Assembly: GCF_049478495.1 (NCBI RefSeq)
Contig: NZ_CP168083.1
Span: forward strand, 1,054,001 to 1,118,000
DNA from: P36-A1 sp049478495
GTDB lineage: Bacteria > Bacillota_I > Bacilli_A > JAJDGJ01
Length of the DNA stretch: 64,000 bases
Direction: 5' to 3'
The position numbers and the translations under genes were made by a program. The notes under the pieces were generated by a model. The model ran no database searches. It had not been told where the DNA came from and was given only the letters and a program-made list of their open reading frames with translations. The stretch's first letter is position 1. The number at the start of each line of letters is the position of its first letter. Shown here piece by piece: positions 35,510 to 43,087 of this stretch.

Positions 35510-36769
35510 ATGTATTATACTTGGATTAATGATGATAATGTCTTAGCAATTACTTCAAATAATAAAGATGGAGTATCATCTCTACCTTTAAATAATTTAA
35601 ATTTTGGCTATCATGTAAATGATAAAAAAGAAGATGTGGATGCTAATTACAACATTCTTGCTAATGATTTAAATATTGATGTTAATAATATTTACTATCT
35701 TAAACAGATACACAGTTCTAAAATTATTAAGGTAAACAAAGGTTTGCTAAATCCTATTGATCAAGCAGATGCTTTATACACAAAAGAACCTGGTGTCTAC
35801 ATATCTGTATTTACAGCTGATTGTTTACCAATATTAGTATATGATTATAAAAGTAACATTGTTTGTGCTATTCATGCTGGTTATGCTGGCTCTGCAAAAC
35901 TTATTGCTTTTAATACTATAAACTATCTTGTAAAAAATGAATGTTTAAATCTAGAAACTACTAAAGTTTTTTTAGGGCCAAGTATAATGCAAGATAGTTA
36001 TGAAGTTGATGATTATGTTAAAAACTTAGTTAATGCATCTAAAATATTTGATATTGAAAAATTATTTAAAACTAAGAGTAATGGTAAATATTTATTTGAT
36101 AATAGATTATATAATACTTTACAATTACAAAAAGCAGGTATTCTTATTGATAACATTCAATATTTAAATCATGATACCTTTACATATAGTGATTATTTTT
36201 CATATAGAGAAAATAAGAATTGTGGTCGTATGATAAGTTTAATTGGCTTAAAAGAAAATAAAAGAAACTATCGTAAATATGCTAAATCTATAATAATTAA
36301 AGATAAAGAACAACAAAATACTAATATATTAGAGCAAGTTAATGAGTTAATAAATAAAAACAACTATCAAAATATTTTTATTTATTTACCTATGTCAAAT
36401 GAGGTAGATTTAACATCTTTAGCTAATAATTCTAAATTAAATATTTATATTCCTAAAATTATTAAAGATGGTCAAATGGTAGCTGTTAAATATGATCCTA
36501 CAAAAGTAAGAATGACTAAGTTTGGCTGTTTAGAAGCATATAATGATGATACAATTGATCCAAGAGAATTGGATTTGATTTTAGTTCCTGCTGCTGCCTT
36601 TGATAAGAAAAATGAACGACTTGGTCATGGTAAAGGTTTCTATGATCGTTATATTATTAAAGCAACAAATTCAGCTATAGTTGGTATTAGCTTTAATGAA
36701 TTTATATTTGAAAAATTACCTACTGATTCTTATGATGTAAGAATGGATAGTGTCATAACTTATAAATAA
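35510..36769 (+). CDS. Fusion: PgeF/YfiH (purine nucleoside phosphorylase, laccase-like) + 5-formyltetrahydrofolate cyclo-ligase
   Basis: One continuous 419-residue frame. Residues 1-250 are PgeF/YfiH: KQIHSS (His68), FTADCLPIL (Cys105) and AIHAGYAG (His122) supply the metal-binding His-Cys-His triad, followed by FLGPSI. This family cleaves purine nucleosides and protects the wall-building machinery or recycles nucleosides. Residues 255-419 are a 5-FTHF cyclo-ligase: YLPMSNEVD (292-300), LILVPAAAFD (356-365) and the ATP/folate motif RLGHGKGFYDR (370-380), which would make 5,10-methenyl-THF from 5-formyl-THF. I know both as separate enzymes and have not met this fusion. The reading frame is intact across the joint (245-260). 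Co-transcribed with rqcH. Confidence 0.85.
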   Translation: MYYTWINDDNVLAITSNNKDGVSSLPLNNLNFGYHVNDKKEDVDANYNILANDLNIDVNNIYYLKQIHSSKIIKVNKGLLNPIDQADALYTKEPGVYISVFTADCLPILVYDYKSNIVCAIHAGYAGSAKLIAFNTINYLVKNECLNLETTKVFLGPSIMQDSYEVDDYVKNLVNASKIFDIEKLFKTKSNGKYLFDNRLYNTLQLQKAGILIDNIQYLNHDTFTYSDYFSYRENKNCGRMISLIGLKENKRNYRKYAKSIIIKDKEQQNTNILEQVNELINKNNYQNIFIYLPMSNEVDLTSLANNSKLNIYIPKIIKDGQMVAVKYDPTKVRMTKFGCLEAYNDDTIDPRELDLILVPAAAFDKKNERLGHGKGFYDRYIIKATNSAIVGISFNEFIFEKLPTDSYDVRMDSVITYK

Positions 36770-36839
36770 GTAATATCTTTATTGTTTATTACATCATAGA
36801 TGTAACTAAATATCATAATTAATTGTATAGTTTTTATTA

Positions 36840-36860
36840 AATAAAGCCTTATGCTTTATT
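36840..36860 (+). terminator. Weak hairpin after the fusion gene
   Basis: AATAAAGC pairs with GCTTTATT around a 5-base loop, 70 bases past the stop, with a poor T-tract. Confidence 0.35.
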
Positions 36861-36872
36861 ATTACAACTATT

Positions 36873-36881
36873 TGGTATAAT
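36873..36881 (+). promoter_or_regulatory. Extended -10 promoter for the 36908 gene
   Basis: TGGTATAAT (TATAAT at 36876-36881), 27 bases before the ATG. No good -35 is needed with an extended -10. Confidence 0.55.
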
Positions 36882-36907
36882 ATTTTATATTATAAGGGGG
36901 TAATACT

Positions 36908-37426
36908 ATGAACATATTAGACTATAGTAATCAATCTTCAGATATTGGTACAATAGATGAGTTTAAAGTTGAATTAAATGATGTTATTGATAAGTACAGT
37001 GAATATACTATTAAAAGTAACGATTTCATTGATGCTAAGAAAAAAGAATGTTTAGAGTTTGTTTTCAATAAAGTAATTAAAAATACTATAAGTGATGAAA
37101 TAATATTGAATGACTTATACAATTTAGCTTTAGAGAATAATATATATCAAACTGAAATAATACAGGAAAGATATAAAGATGCATTAACTACTTTAAATAA
37201 AAGTAAAGGTGAAAATTTAGAAACATCTACTGATTTTAAAAATATGATTACATTTCTTTTATATAAAATGGCTGATAATTTAGTGACTGAATTTGAATCA
37301 AACATGAGTCAAAAAACACTATCACTTGCTAATATAATATATTATCTAAGATCTGTTATTGTTATTGATGAAAGCAATGTTGCAAACTTTATAGCTGAGT
37401 ATAACGAATGTAAAATTACATTATAA
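36908..37426 (+). CDS. Acidic soluble protein of unknown function
   Basis: 172 residues, mostly helical by composition (many Glu, Asp, Asn, Ile, Leu), without signal peptide, membrane segment, Cys or Trp. I do not recognise a family. AAGGGGG precedes the ATG by about 7 bases, and its own promoter and a strong bidirectional terminator mark it as a single-gene unit between the rqcH operon and the convergent malic enzyme gene. Confidence 0.65.
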   Translation: MNILDYSNQSSDIGTIDEFKVELNDVIDKYSEYTIKSNDFIDAKKKECLEFVFNKVIKNTISDEIILNDLYNLALENNIYQTEIIQERYKDALTTLNKSKGENLETSTDFKNMITFLLYKMADNLVTEFESNMSQKTLSLANIIYYLRSVIVIDESNVANFIAEYNECKITL

Positions 37427-37460
37427 AAAACTATCACTTGAATGAAGTGATAGTTTTTTT
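37425..37460. terminator. Bidirectional terminator
   Basis: Fifteen-base perfect stem (37425-37439 with 37445-37459), a GAATG loop and T-runs on both strands. It serves the unknown gene and the convergent malic enzyme gene. Confidence 0.93.
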
Positions 37461-37461
37461 G

Positions 37462-38643
37462 TTATTTTATTCTAGCAACATTTGTATCTATTGCTGCTTG
37501 TTTGACTGCATTACTAATTCTTTCGACAACTCTTTCATCAAATGGACTAGGTATTATATACTCTCTACTAAGTTCTTCATCGCTTATAATACTAGATAAA
37601 GCTTCTACTGCTGCAATTTTCATTTCAGTGTTAATTGCTTTAGCTCTAACATCTAATGCCCCTTTAAAAATACCAGGGAAAACTAAGACATTATTAATTT
37701 GATTTGGATAGTCACTACGACCTGTTGCCATTATAGCTACTCCTGCTTCTTTAGCTAGTTCTGGTTTTATTTCAGGATTAGGATTAGCCATTGCAAATAT
37801 AATAGCATCTTTATTCATTGATTCTGCCATTTCTTTTGTAACAATGTTAGCTGCTGATACTCCAATAAAAACATCTCCACCCTTAATTGCTTCAGCTAAT
37901 TTAGGTGAGTCAGTGATAACTTTTCTTTCTTGAATCATATCAACTAAACCATCAATTAAATCTGGTGTTAATTCTCCACTAAATATCTCTCCATTGATAT
38001 CACATAAAGAAAAATTCTTAACTCCATAGACTGCAAATAGTTTTACAATAGCTACTCCTGCAGATCCTAGACCATTAACAACAACTTTAATGTCTTCTAT
38101 TTTTTTATTAACTACTTTTAAGGCATTTACTAATCCAGATAGACATACTATTGCAGTTCCGTGTTGATCATCATGAAAAACTGGAATATCTAACATCTCT
38201 TTTAATTTTTCTTCAACATAAAAGCATTTTGGAGCTTTAATATCTTCTAGATTAATTCCACCAAATACTGGAGCTATATTTTTAGCTATTTGTATTATTT
38301 CATCTGCATCTTGCGTTTCCACACATATTGGAAAAGCATTAACATCTGCAAATGATTTAAATAAGGCTGCTTTACCTTCCATTACTGGAATTGAAGCTTT
38401 AGCTTTGATATCTCCTAAACCTAAAACTGCACTACCATCACTAATAATAGCAATAGTATTTCCCTTAATTGTATAATCATATACTTTGCTTTCATCATCA
38501 GCTATTTCAATACATGGTTGTGCAACACCAGGTGAATATAGAAGTGATAATTCTTCTTTAGTTTTAATTGGCATTTTAGTTTCTGTACTAATTTTACCTT
38601 TTAACTTTTTATGCAACTCAATTGATTGTGAATATACGTCCAT
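37462..38643 (-). CDS. NAD(P)-dependent malic enzyme (oxaloacetate-decarboxylating)
   Basis: Malate + NAD(P)+ to pyruvate + CO2 + NAD(P)H. 393 residues, the short bacterial form without the phosphotransacetylase domain of MaeB. Visible are LYSPGVAQPC, the catalytic region with DGSAVLGLGD and KAS, ETQDADEI, HDDQHGTA (metal and catalytic), and the Rossmann motif NGLGSAGVAI. Cofactor choice is not certain from sequence. Pyruvate made here would feed PFOR. Own promoter (38684-38711) and terminator. Confidence 0.95.
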   Translation of the reverse strand: MDVYSQSIELHKKLKGKISTETKMPIKTKEELSLLYSPGVAQPCIEIADDESKVYDYTIKGNTIAIISDGSAVLGLGDIKAKASIPVMEGKAALFKSFADVNAFPICVETQDADEIIQIAKNIAPVFGGINLEDIKAPKCFYVEEKLKEMLDIPVFHDDQHGTAIVCLSGLVNALKVVNKKIEDIKVVVNGLGSAGVAIVKLFAVYGVKNFSLCDINGEIFSGELTPDLIDGLVDMIQERKVITDSPKLAEAIKGGDVFIGVSAANIVTKEMAESMNKDAIIFAMANPNPEIKPELAKEAGVAIMATGRSDYPNQINNVLVFPGIFKGALDVRAKAINTEMKIAAVEALSSIISDEELSREYIIPSPFDERVVERISNAVKQAAIDTNVARIK

Positions 38644-38683
38644 AAATATCTCCTTTGTTTAATTCCTATTGTTTACTTACTTA

Positions 38684-38711
38684 ATTGTAACATTTAGCTT
38701 GTCTAAGTTAA
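38684..38711 (-). promoter_or_regulatory. Promoter of the malic enzyme gene
   Basis: Minus strand TTAACT (38711-38706), 16-base spacer, extended -10 TGTTACAAT (TACAAT at 38689-38684), about 40 bases before the ATG. Confidence 0.5.
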
Positions 38712-38865
38712 AGGTTCTATCAAATATTATTATAAAAATCTCTTATTATTTAGTCATATTAGATGGTTGTTAATATATTGTTACTAATTATTAATTGTTT
38801 ATTTATTGATAATCATAATATTATTTTCACTTAATTAATTTTAACTTAATATATTTAAAGCATTA

Positions 38866-38874
38866 TGGTATAAT
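38866..38874 (+). promoter_or_regulatory. Extended -10 promoter of the GLUG protein gene
   Basis: TGGTATAAT with TATAAT at 38869-38874, about 40 bases before the ATG. The same TGGTATAAT string precedes the 36908 gene. Confidence 0.55.
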
Positions 38875-38914
38875 GGTTTAGACAAATAGTGAACAAATTG
38901 AAAGGTGGCCAATA

Positions 38915-40648
38915 ATGTTAAATATATATATTAAAAATACTATAAAGAAAATACTACCCTTTATTATGATAATCATAATAATAAATATAAATCAAACCTT
39001 TGTAATGGCAAATGAAAAAGATGATGTTACTAATTATCAAGCTGGCTACAGTAAAATCAATAAATATACTAATAATAAGTACATCTTTTCTATAAGTGAT
39101 AAAAATATTAATGATAGTTTGTATTGTGATGCTCAATGTCAAAAGAATAAATGTGATATTTTAGATGATTTGAATATTGAATGTGATATGAAAGCAATAA
39201 AAGTTGATGATTCTATTATAAACATCACTACTTTAGCTGAATGGAATAATTTTGCTACAAATAGTATTAATATTAAGAATAAAAATATTAATATTGTAAA
39301 AGATATTAATTTTTCTGGATCTAATATGAATACTGCTACTATAAATAAAAATGTAATTGTATATGGAAATAATAAAGCATTTATTGGTACTTCAAAAGTA
39401 CTAATAGCTAAAAACTATGGACAGATTGTTAATTTAAACATTAATAATGCAAGAATTCTTAATAATGATAATGCTAATAATCAAGGAGTTATTTCATATA
39501 ATTATGGTGTAATTAAAGATGTAAATTTTTATAAAATCAATGTTGTTGGTAATAATTATTGTGGTATTATTTCTGAAAATAAGGGTATTGTAGAAAATAT
39601 TAAGGCTAGTAAGGTTAATGTTGTTTGTAATGATATTGCTGGAGGATTAGTTGCTAATAATGTTTCTTCTAATAAGAATAAAACTTATGCTAAAAGAGTA
39701 ATTAAACAAGCTATTATTAAGAATGTTAAACTGGATAATATACGTTTAAAATCTAAAAGAGCTAATAATAATAAAAAATATAGTAATTTAGCTTTCAATG
39801 GTAGTAAAAAATCATATGAAGGTGATTATTTTGGTGGTATTGTTGGGTATAATAGAAGTGCTATTATTAGTAATAGTTCAATAAATAATATAAGAATATA
39901 TGCTGATGATGCTATTGGTGGTATTGCTGGTATTAATCATAAGTCCCCTTCTATAAATAAAAATGCAAAAATTAACGATGTAAAAGTCTCTAATATTAAA
40001 GTTTATGGAGGTAAAAGAATTGGTGGAGCTGTTGGCTTTAACTTACAAAAATATGATAGTAATAAATACTCATGGATTAGTTATAAAGGTAGTAAGTATA
40101 AGAATTTACAAGCTAGCATAAACAATGTAAATATTTCAGGTGAAGTTTATATCAAAGGTTATTCTGAAGTTGGTGGTATTGTTGGAATAAATAATTTTGC
40201 TAGACTTCACAACAGCACTTTTAATGCTAAGAAAGCTAAGTATCATGTTTATTCTTTAAATGATGAAGCTGCTGGAGCTATTGGAGACAATGAGTTTGGT
40301 TATGTTTCGAATACAAAAACAAATGCTAATTCTTATGCTAAAGTTTTTCAAGCTGCTGGTTTTGTTGCTGATAATGAAGGTACACTTAAAAATTGTATAG
40401 CTACTGGTAACACCTACTCTAAAAAAGAAATTGGTGGCTTTGTCGCAAGTAATTTAGGTGTTATATATAATTCAAAGGCAAAAGGTAATGTCTATGCTAC
40501 TTCTAGTAGTTCTGTTGGTAATTTTGCCGCTTATTCTAAAAAAGAGACTTATAAAGGCTTAACTCTAAAAGGAAAAATTATCAAATCAAGTACTAATAAT
40601 AAAAGATACATAAAAAATAAGAAGGTTACAAACTTAAAGGTTGCCTAG
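38915..40648 (+). CDS. Secreted GLUG-repeat surface protein
   Basis: 577 residues. A signal peptide with basic start and long hydrophobic core ends near residue 32 (...FVMANE). From about 150 on it is built of roughly 30-residue GLUG-type repeats: AGGLVANN, GGIVGYN, GGIAGIN, GGAVGFN, GGIVGIN, AGAIGDN, AGFVADN, GGFVASN. This suggests an extracellular beta-helix; GLUG repeats occur in adhesins and protease-associated proteins. There is no LPXTG, choline-binding or SLH anchor; the C-terminus ends KKVTNLKVA. An early Cys-rich patch (CDAQCQKNKCDIL, 42-60 region) is unusual. High Asn and Lys follow the base composition. Role unknown; surface adhesion is a guess. Confidence 0.8.
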   Translation: MLNIYIKNTIKKILPFIMIIIIININQTFVMANEKDDVTNYQAGYSKINKYTNNKYIFSISDKNINDSLYCDAQCQKNKCDILDDLNIECDMKAIKVDDSIINITTLAEWNNFATNSINIKNKNINIVKDINFSGSNMNTATINKNVIVYGNNKAFIGTSKVLIAKNYGQIVNLNINNARILNNDNANNQGVISYNYGVIKDVNFYKINVVGNNYCGIISENKGIVENIKASKVNVVCNDIAGGLVANNVSSNKNKTYAKRVIKQAIIKNVKLDNIRLKSKRANNNKKYSNLAFNGSKKSYEGDYFGGIVGYNRSAIISNSSINNIRIYADDAIGGIAGINHKSPSINKNAKINDVKVSNIKVYGGKRIGGAVGFNLQKYDSNKYSWISYKGSKYKNLQASINNVNISGEVYIKGYSEVGGIVGINNFARLHNSTFNAKKAKYHVYSLNDEAAGAIGDNEFGYVSNTKTNANSYAKVFQAAGFVADNEGTLKNCIATGNTYSKKEIGGFVASNLGVIYNSKAKGNVYATSSSSVGNFAAYSKKETYKGLTLKGKIIKSSTNNKRYIKNKKVTNLKVA

Positions 40649-40687
40649 TTAATTATAGTTTAAAACACTAGCATATTTAGATATATA

Positions 40688-40735
40688 ATAACACCCATTA
40701 AAGTTAGAATTTATACTAACTTTAATGGGTGTTAT
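40688..40735. terminator. Long perfect hairpin between convergent genes
   Basis: A 20-base perfect stem (40688-40707 with 40716-40735) with an 8-base loop, between the GLUG gene and the convergent membrane protein gene. Neither side has a proper T-run, so it is a terminator or RNA-end stabiliser by position only. Confidence 0.6.
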
Positions 40736-40769
40736 GTAAAATTATACATTTAAGTTTCAGTCTAGTCAT

Positions 40770-41012
40770 TTATATAAACATATTAAATAAAATATAAATA
40801 TAAAATATAATTATTGTAATAAATAGTAATATACTTATAATATTCTTTTTGTTTTTTAAATAAGTATAGCTTGTTAATAAAGCTGGGAAAAATAGTATGG
40901 GAAACAAGTATTTATTGTATAGTGATAATGATAAAAATGGTAAAACTATGAAATAAACTATCGCAACAATAGAATAAATACATAATTGTATGTTGAATTT
41001 AAACTTCATCAT
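40770..41012 (-). CDS. Small membrane protein, possible immunity partner
   Basis: 80 residues, almost wholly hydrophobic with about three membrane helices (10-30, 34-49, 57-79). It starts in the ATGATGA overlap with the stop of the upstream exported-protein gene (4-base overlap), so the two are translationally coupled. Small, basic-start membrane proteins coupled to an exported peptide are typical of bacteriocin immunity proteins, but no family is recognised and the role is inferred from arrangement only. Confidence 0.55.
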   Translation of the reverse strand: MMKFKFNIQLCIYSIVAIVYFIVLPFLSLSLYNKYLFPILFFPALLTSYTYLKNKKNIISILLFITIIIFYIYILFNMFI

Positions 41013-41551
41013 TTATACGGCTTAATAGTTAGTGGTCCAACAATCCAACTAATAAAACCATCATTGTTAGTTGAATACAGTTGTTGTATATTGCTATTAA
41101 AACCTTTACAACCCGCTTTATCATTTAAATAACCTACTATTGATCCTACAGCTATTGGTGCCCATAATGCAGCAGATGCTCCCATTTTTAATACTATTTT
41201 TTTTGCTAATGTTGCTTTTGACATAGATGCTATACCATTTAAAGTTAAAGATAATCCTAAATCTGAATTGCTTATTTTTATTGTAGTATTATATCTTGAA
41301 TTTGAATACTCAGTATTCAATAATTCATTATTTAAGACTGGATCACTATTTATAAGTTTGCTACTTTCATTCTTAGAAAAACCCATATCAAGTAGATGTT
41401 TATATATGTTTTCTTTTGTTATTATTGTATTGTTGTTAGTTTGAATATTAATTTCTTTATTATTGCTAATTGCTGAAACTGAGTTGTTATTTAATATATT
41501 AATTCCTAAAGTAAGGTAAAAAACAAGCACAATAAATTTTACATTTTTCAC
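41009..41551 (-). CDS. Exported protein with a hydrophobic C-terminal helix, bacteriocin-like arrangement
   Basis: 180 residues. The signal peptide ends near residue 28 (NNNSVSA-ISN). Next comes an Asn-rich stretch (30-50), then ENIYKHLLDMGFSKNES, which resembles a small helical pair. A mature-like C-terminal part (110-180) has a basic start, the Gly/Ala-rich helix MGASAALWAPIAVGSIVGYL, DKAGCKGF with the only Cys, and a Tyr/Trp-rich tail. Cationic-amphipathic plus Gly/Ala helix is reminiscent of large bacteriocins, but I do not recognise a family. The start is GTG 41551, 8 bases after GGAG; the overlapping ATG is followed at once by TGA. It ends in TGA. Confidence 0.6.
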   Translation of the reverse strand: MKNVKFIVLVFYLTLGINILNNNSVSAISNNKEINIQTNNNTIITKENIYKHLLDMGFSKNESSKLINSDPVLNNELLNTEYSNSRYNTTIKISNSDLGLSLTLNGIASMSKATLAKKIVLKMGASAALWAPIAVGSIVGYLNDKAGCKGFNSNIQQLYSTNNDGFISWIVGPLTIKPYK

Positions 41552-41615
41552 ATTTTATTCTCCTTCAATTTGTTTTAATACTTCTTATCTTTTCAAATTT
41601 AATGATACCTAGGCG

Positions 41616-41644
41616 CTTATATTTGATAAATAAAGTATATCAAA
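41616..41644 (-). promoter_or_regulatory. Promoter with operator-like inverted repeat
   Basis: Minus strand TTGATA (41643-41638), 16-base spacer, TATAAG (41621-41616). The perfect repeat TTTGATA-N9-TATCAAA (41622-41644) covers the -35 and fills the spacer, the position of a repressor site. Confidence 0.55.
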
Positions 41645-41963
41645 CCAACTTTTAAATTACAATCTATTTTTATAGTGTATTATAGATACATAAAAATATT
41701 TTAATAAAGTTAAAAAATATGTATCTTAAATATGATTTAGTAATTTATTATTAATTTTATTTTAACAATACATATAAAAAGAATATAAGTTTAAATCTTA
41801 TAACTAATGTTAATCTATCTTATATGATATATGTAAAATATCCTTTTTTATGATTATATTATTATTAATGATCTTAATATAATTAAAGTAAATGAGATTA
41901 AACTTCTCTATATTTATTTTATTAGCAACATTATTTATAGTATAATCTAATGTAAAAAAGCAC

Positions 41964-42010
41964 AAAAAAAGCTATAATGTTTGATTAATAATCAATACAT
42001 TATAGCTTTT
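41964..42010 (-). terminator. Terminator of the rnf operon
   Basis: Long stem (about 20 pairs, one mismatch) with AAAAGCTATAATG...CATTATAGCTTTT arms. It starts 9 bases past the rnfB stop and has seven T after it on the minus strand. It shows that the short rnfB is the true operon end. Confidence 0.9.
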
Positions 42011-42018
42011 TATAATAA

Positions 42019-42327
42019 TTATTTAACTTTTGCTATATTAAATTTTTCGCCATTTGGTCCTTCGGCTGTTTCCATATATTTATAGATTTCTTCTTTAGCA
42101 TCTTCTTTAATTGGTTTACAATTTGAAACTCTACCAGTTTCTTCGACGATTGCTTCAGCTAAACCCATACATCCTGGAAATCCACATGCTCCACAGTTAA
42201 ATTGAGGTAGCATATCATTAATTGTTTTAACTCTTTCATCAATTTCAACTTGAAGAAATTTGTCAGCTAATCCTAGGATAACTCCTAGAACAATACCCAT
42301 AATAGCAAGTGTAAGTACTGCATACAT
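42019..42327 (-). CDS. rnfB: Rnf complex subunit RnfB, short form without ferredoxin domain
   Basis: 102 residues: a membrane helix (1-22), a short linker, and the Fes-type [4Fe-4S] domain with Cys45-x2-Cys48-x4-Cys53-x16-Cys70 (FNCGACGFPGC...NCKP), followed by 30 polar residues. Ordinary RnfB/RsxB continues with at least two ferredoxin-type [4Fe-4S] motifs (192 residues in E. coli, over 250 in clostridia). Here they are absent, and a terminator begins at once. AAGGAGG lies about 10 bases before the ATG. RnfB is normally the ferredoxin entry point, so electron entry must differ or use another protein. Confidence 0.88.
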   Translation of the reverse strand: MYAVLTLAIMGIVLGVILGLADKFLQVEIDERVKTINDMLPQFNCGACGFPGCMGLAEAIVEETGRVSNCKPIKEDAKEEIYKYMETAEGPNGEKFNIAKVK

Positions 42328-42329
42328 TA

Positions 42330-42509
42330 TTAGTTTTCCTCCTTATTTTTTCTTTCAGCTTTGTAATGACCACAACTTATGTTGTGACATCCACCACAAT
42401 CTGCCATATCAATATCTAATGGTTTTTCTGTATTATTATTTAAATAATAAGTTAGGAAAAACATTGATACAATAATTGCCACAAAGCCAAGTAACACTAA
42501 GAATTGCAT
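42330..42509 (-). CDS. Small membrane protein with CxxCxxxxC motif inside the rnf operon
   Basis: 59 residues (65 if translation begins at GTG 42527, inside the end of rnfA). One membrane helix at the N-terminus, a linker (NNNTEKPLDIDMA), then CGGCHNISCGH and a Lys/Glu tail. The cysteine spacing C-x2-C-x4-C equals the first three ligands of RnfB's Fes domain, and two His flank it. No fourth Cys. Start uncertain: ATG 42509 is four bases after the rnfA stop, with AGGTGG somewhat far upstream. Two bases separate it from rnfB. It may be a mini-paralogue of the RnfB N-terminus, or related to FeoB-associated Cys-rich proteins. Confidence 0.7.
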   Translation of the reverse strand: MQFLVLLGFVAIIVSMFFLTYYLNNNTEKPLDIDMADCGGCHNISCGHYKAERKNKEEN

Positions 42510-42513
42510 GATC

Positions 42514-43086
42514 TTAAACCAATCCACCTAGGCCAAAGAAAGCAAGTGCCATGATTGCAGCTGTTACAAGTGCAATTGGATTTCCTTTGAATGATCTAGT
42601 TATTGGAGCTATCTCTAATCTTTCACGAATAGTAGAGAATACATACATTATTAATGTAAATCCTAATGAGATACCGATTGAATAAACTAATGTTTCAGCA
42701 AATCCATATTCATTAGTAATTACTGCATTTGCAGTACCTAATACGGCACAGTTTGTAGTAATTAATGGAAGGAAAACTCCTAAAGATTTATATAATGATG
42801 GTGAGAATTTTTTAATAAACATCTCAACAAATTGTACTAGTGATGCGATAACTAAAATAAATGCAATTGTTTGCATATATTCTATTTTTAAAGGTACTAG
42901 TAACATATTGTATACTACATAAGCAAGGATAGATGCTATGAAAATAACAAATGTTACGGCTGCACCCATACCTATAGCTGATTCACTTTTCTTTGATACT
43001 CCAAGGAATGGACAAATACCTAAGAATTGAGTAAGGATAATATTATGAACTAGGGCAGAACCCATGAACAATAGGAATAATTCCAT
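42514..43086 (-). CDS. rnfA: Rnf complex membrane subunit RnfA
   Basis: 190-residue, six-helix integral membrane protein of the Rnf (ferredoxin:NAD+ oxidoreductase) ion pump. Start MELFLLFMGSALVHNIILTQFLGICPFLGVSKK, with the Cys in the LGICPFLG half-helix that binds the intramembrane [2Fe-2S] cluster together with RnfE. The NCAVLG motif is the second Cys. One base separates it from rnfE, and it overlaps the GTG-start form of the small Cys protein gene. Confidence 0.96.
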   Translation of the reverse strand: MELFLLFMGSALVHNIILTQFLGICPFLGVSKKSESAIGMGAAVTFVIFIASILAYVVYNMLLVPLKIEYMQTIAFILVIASLVQFVEMFIKKFSPSLYKSLGVFLPLITTNCAVLGTANAVITNEYGFAETLVYSIGISLGFTLIMYVFSTIRERLEIAPITRSFKGNPIALVTAAIMALAFFGLGGLV

Positions 43087-43087
43087 A

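Larger units (their letters stand above)
41552..42018. other. Intergenic region upstream of the exported-protein gene
   Basis: 467 AT-rich bases. They hold the promoter with an inverted repeat (41616-41644) and, at the far end, the rnf terminator. From about 41645 to 41960 I see nothing. Confidence 0.7.

Noticed and set aside
35510..36769. Two genes joined by a sequencing error
   Set aside because: One uninterrupted frame with normal codon use across the joint and no ribosome site or start where a second gene would begin.
42019..42330. Frameshift explaining the short RnfB
   Set aside because: The stop is followed within 9 bases by a strong terminator and no Cys-rich frame exists downstream.
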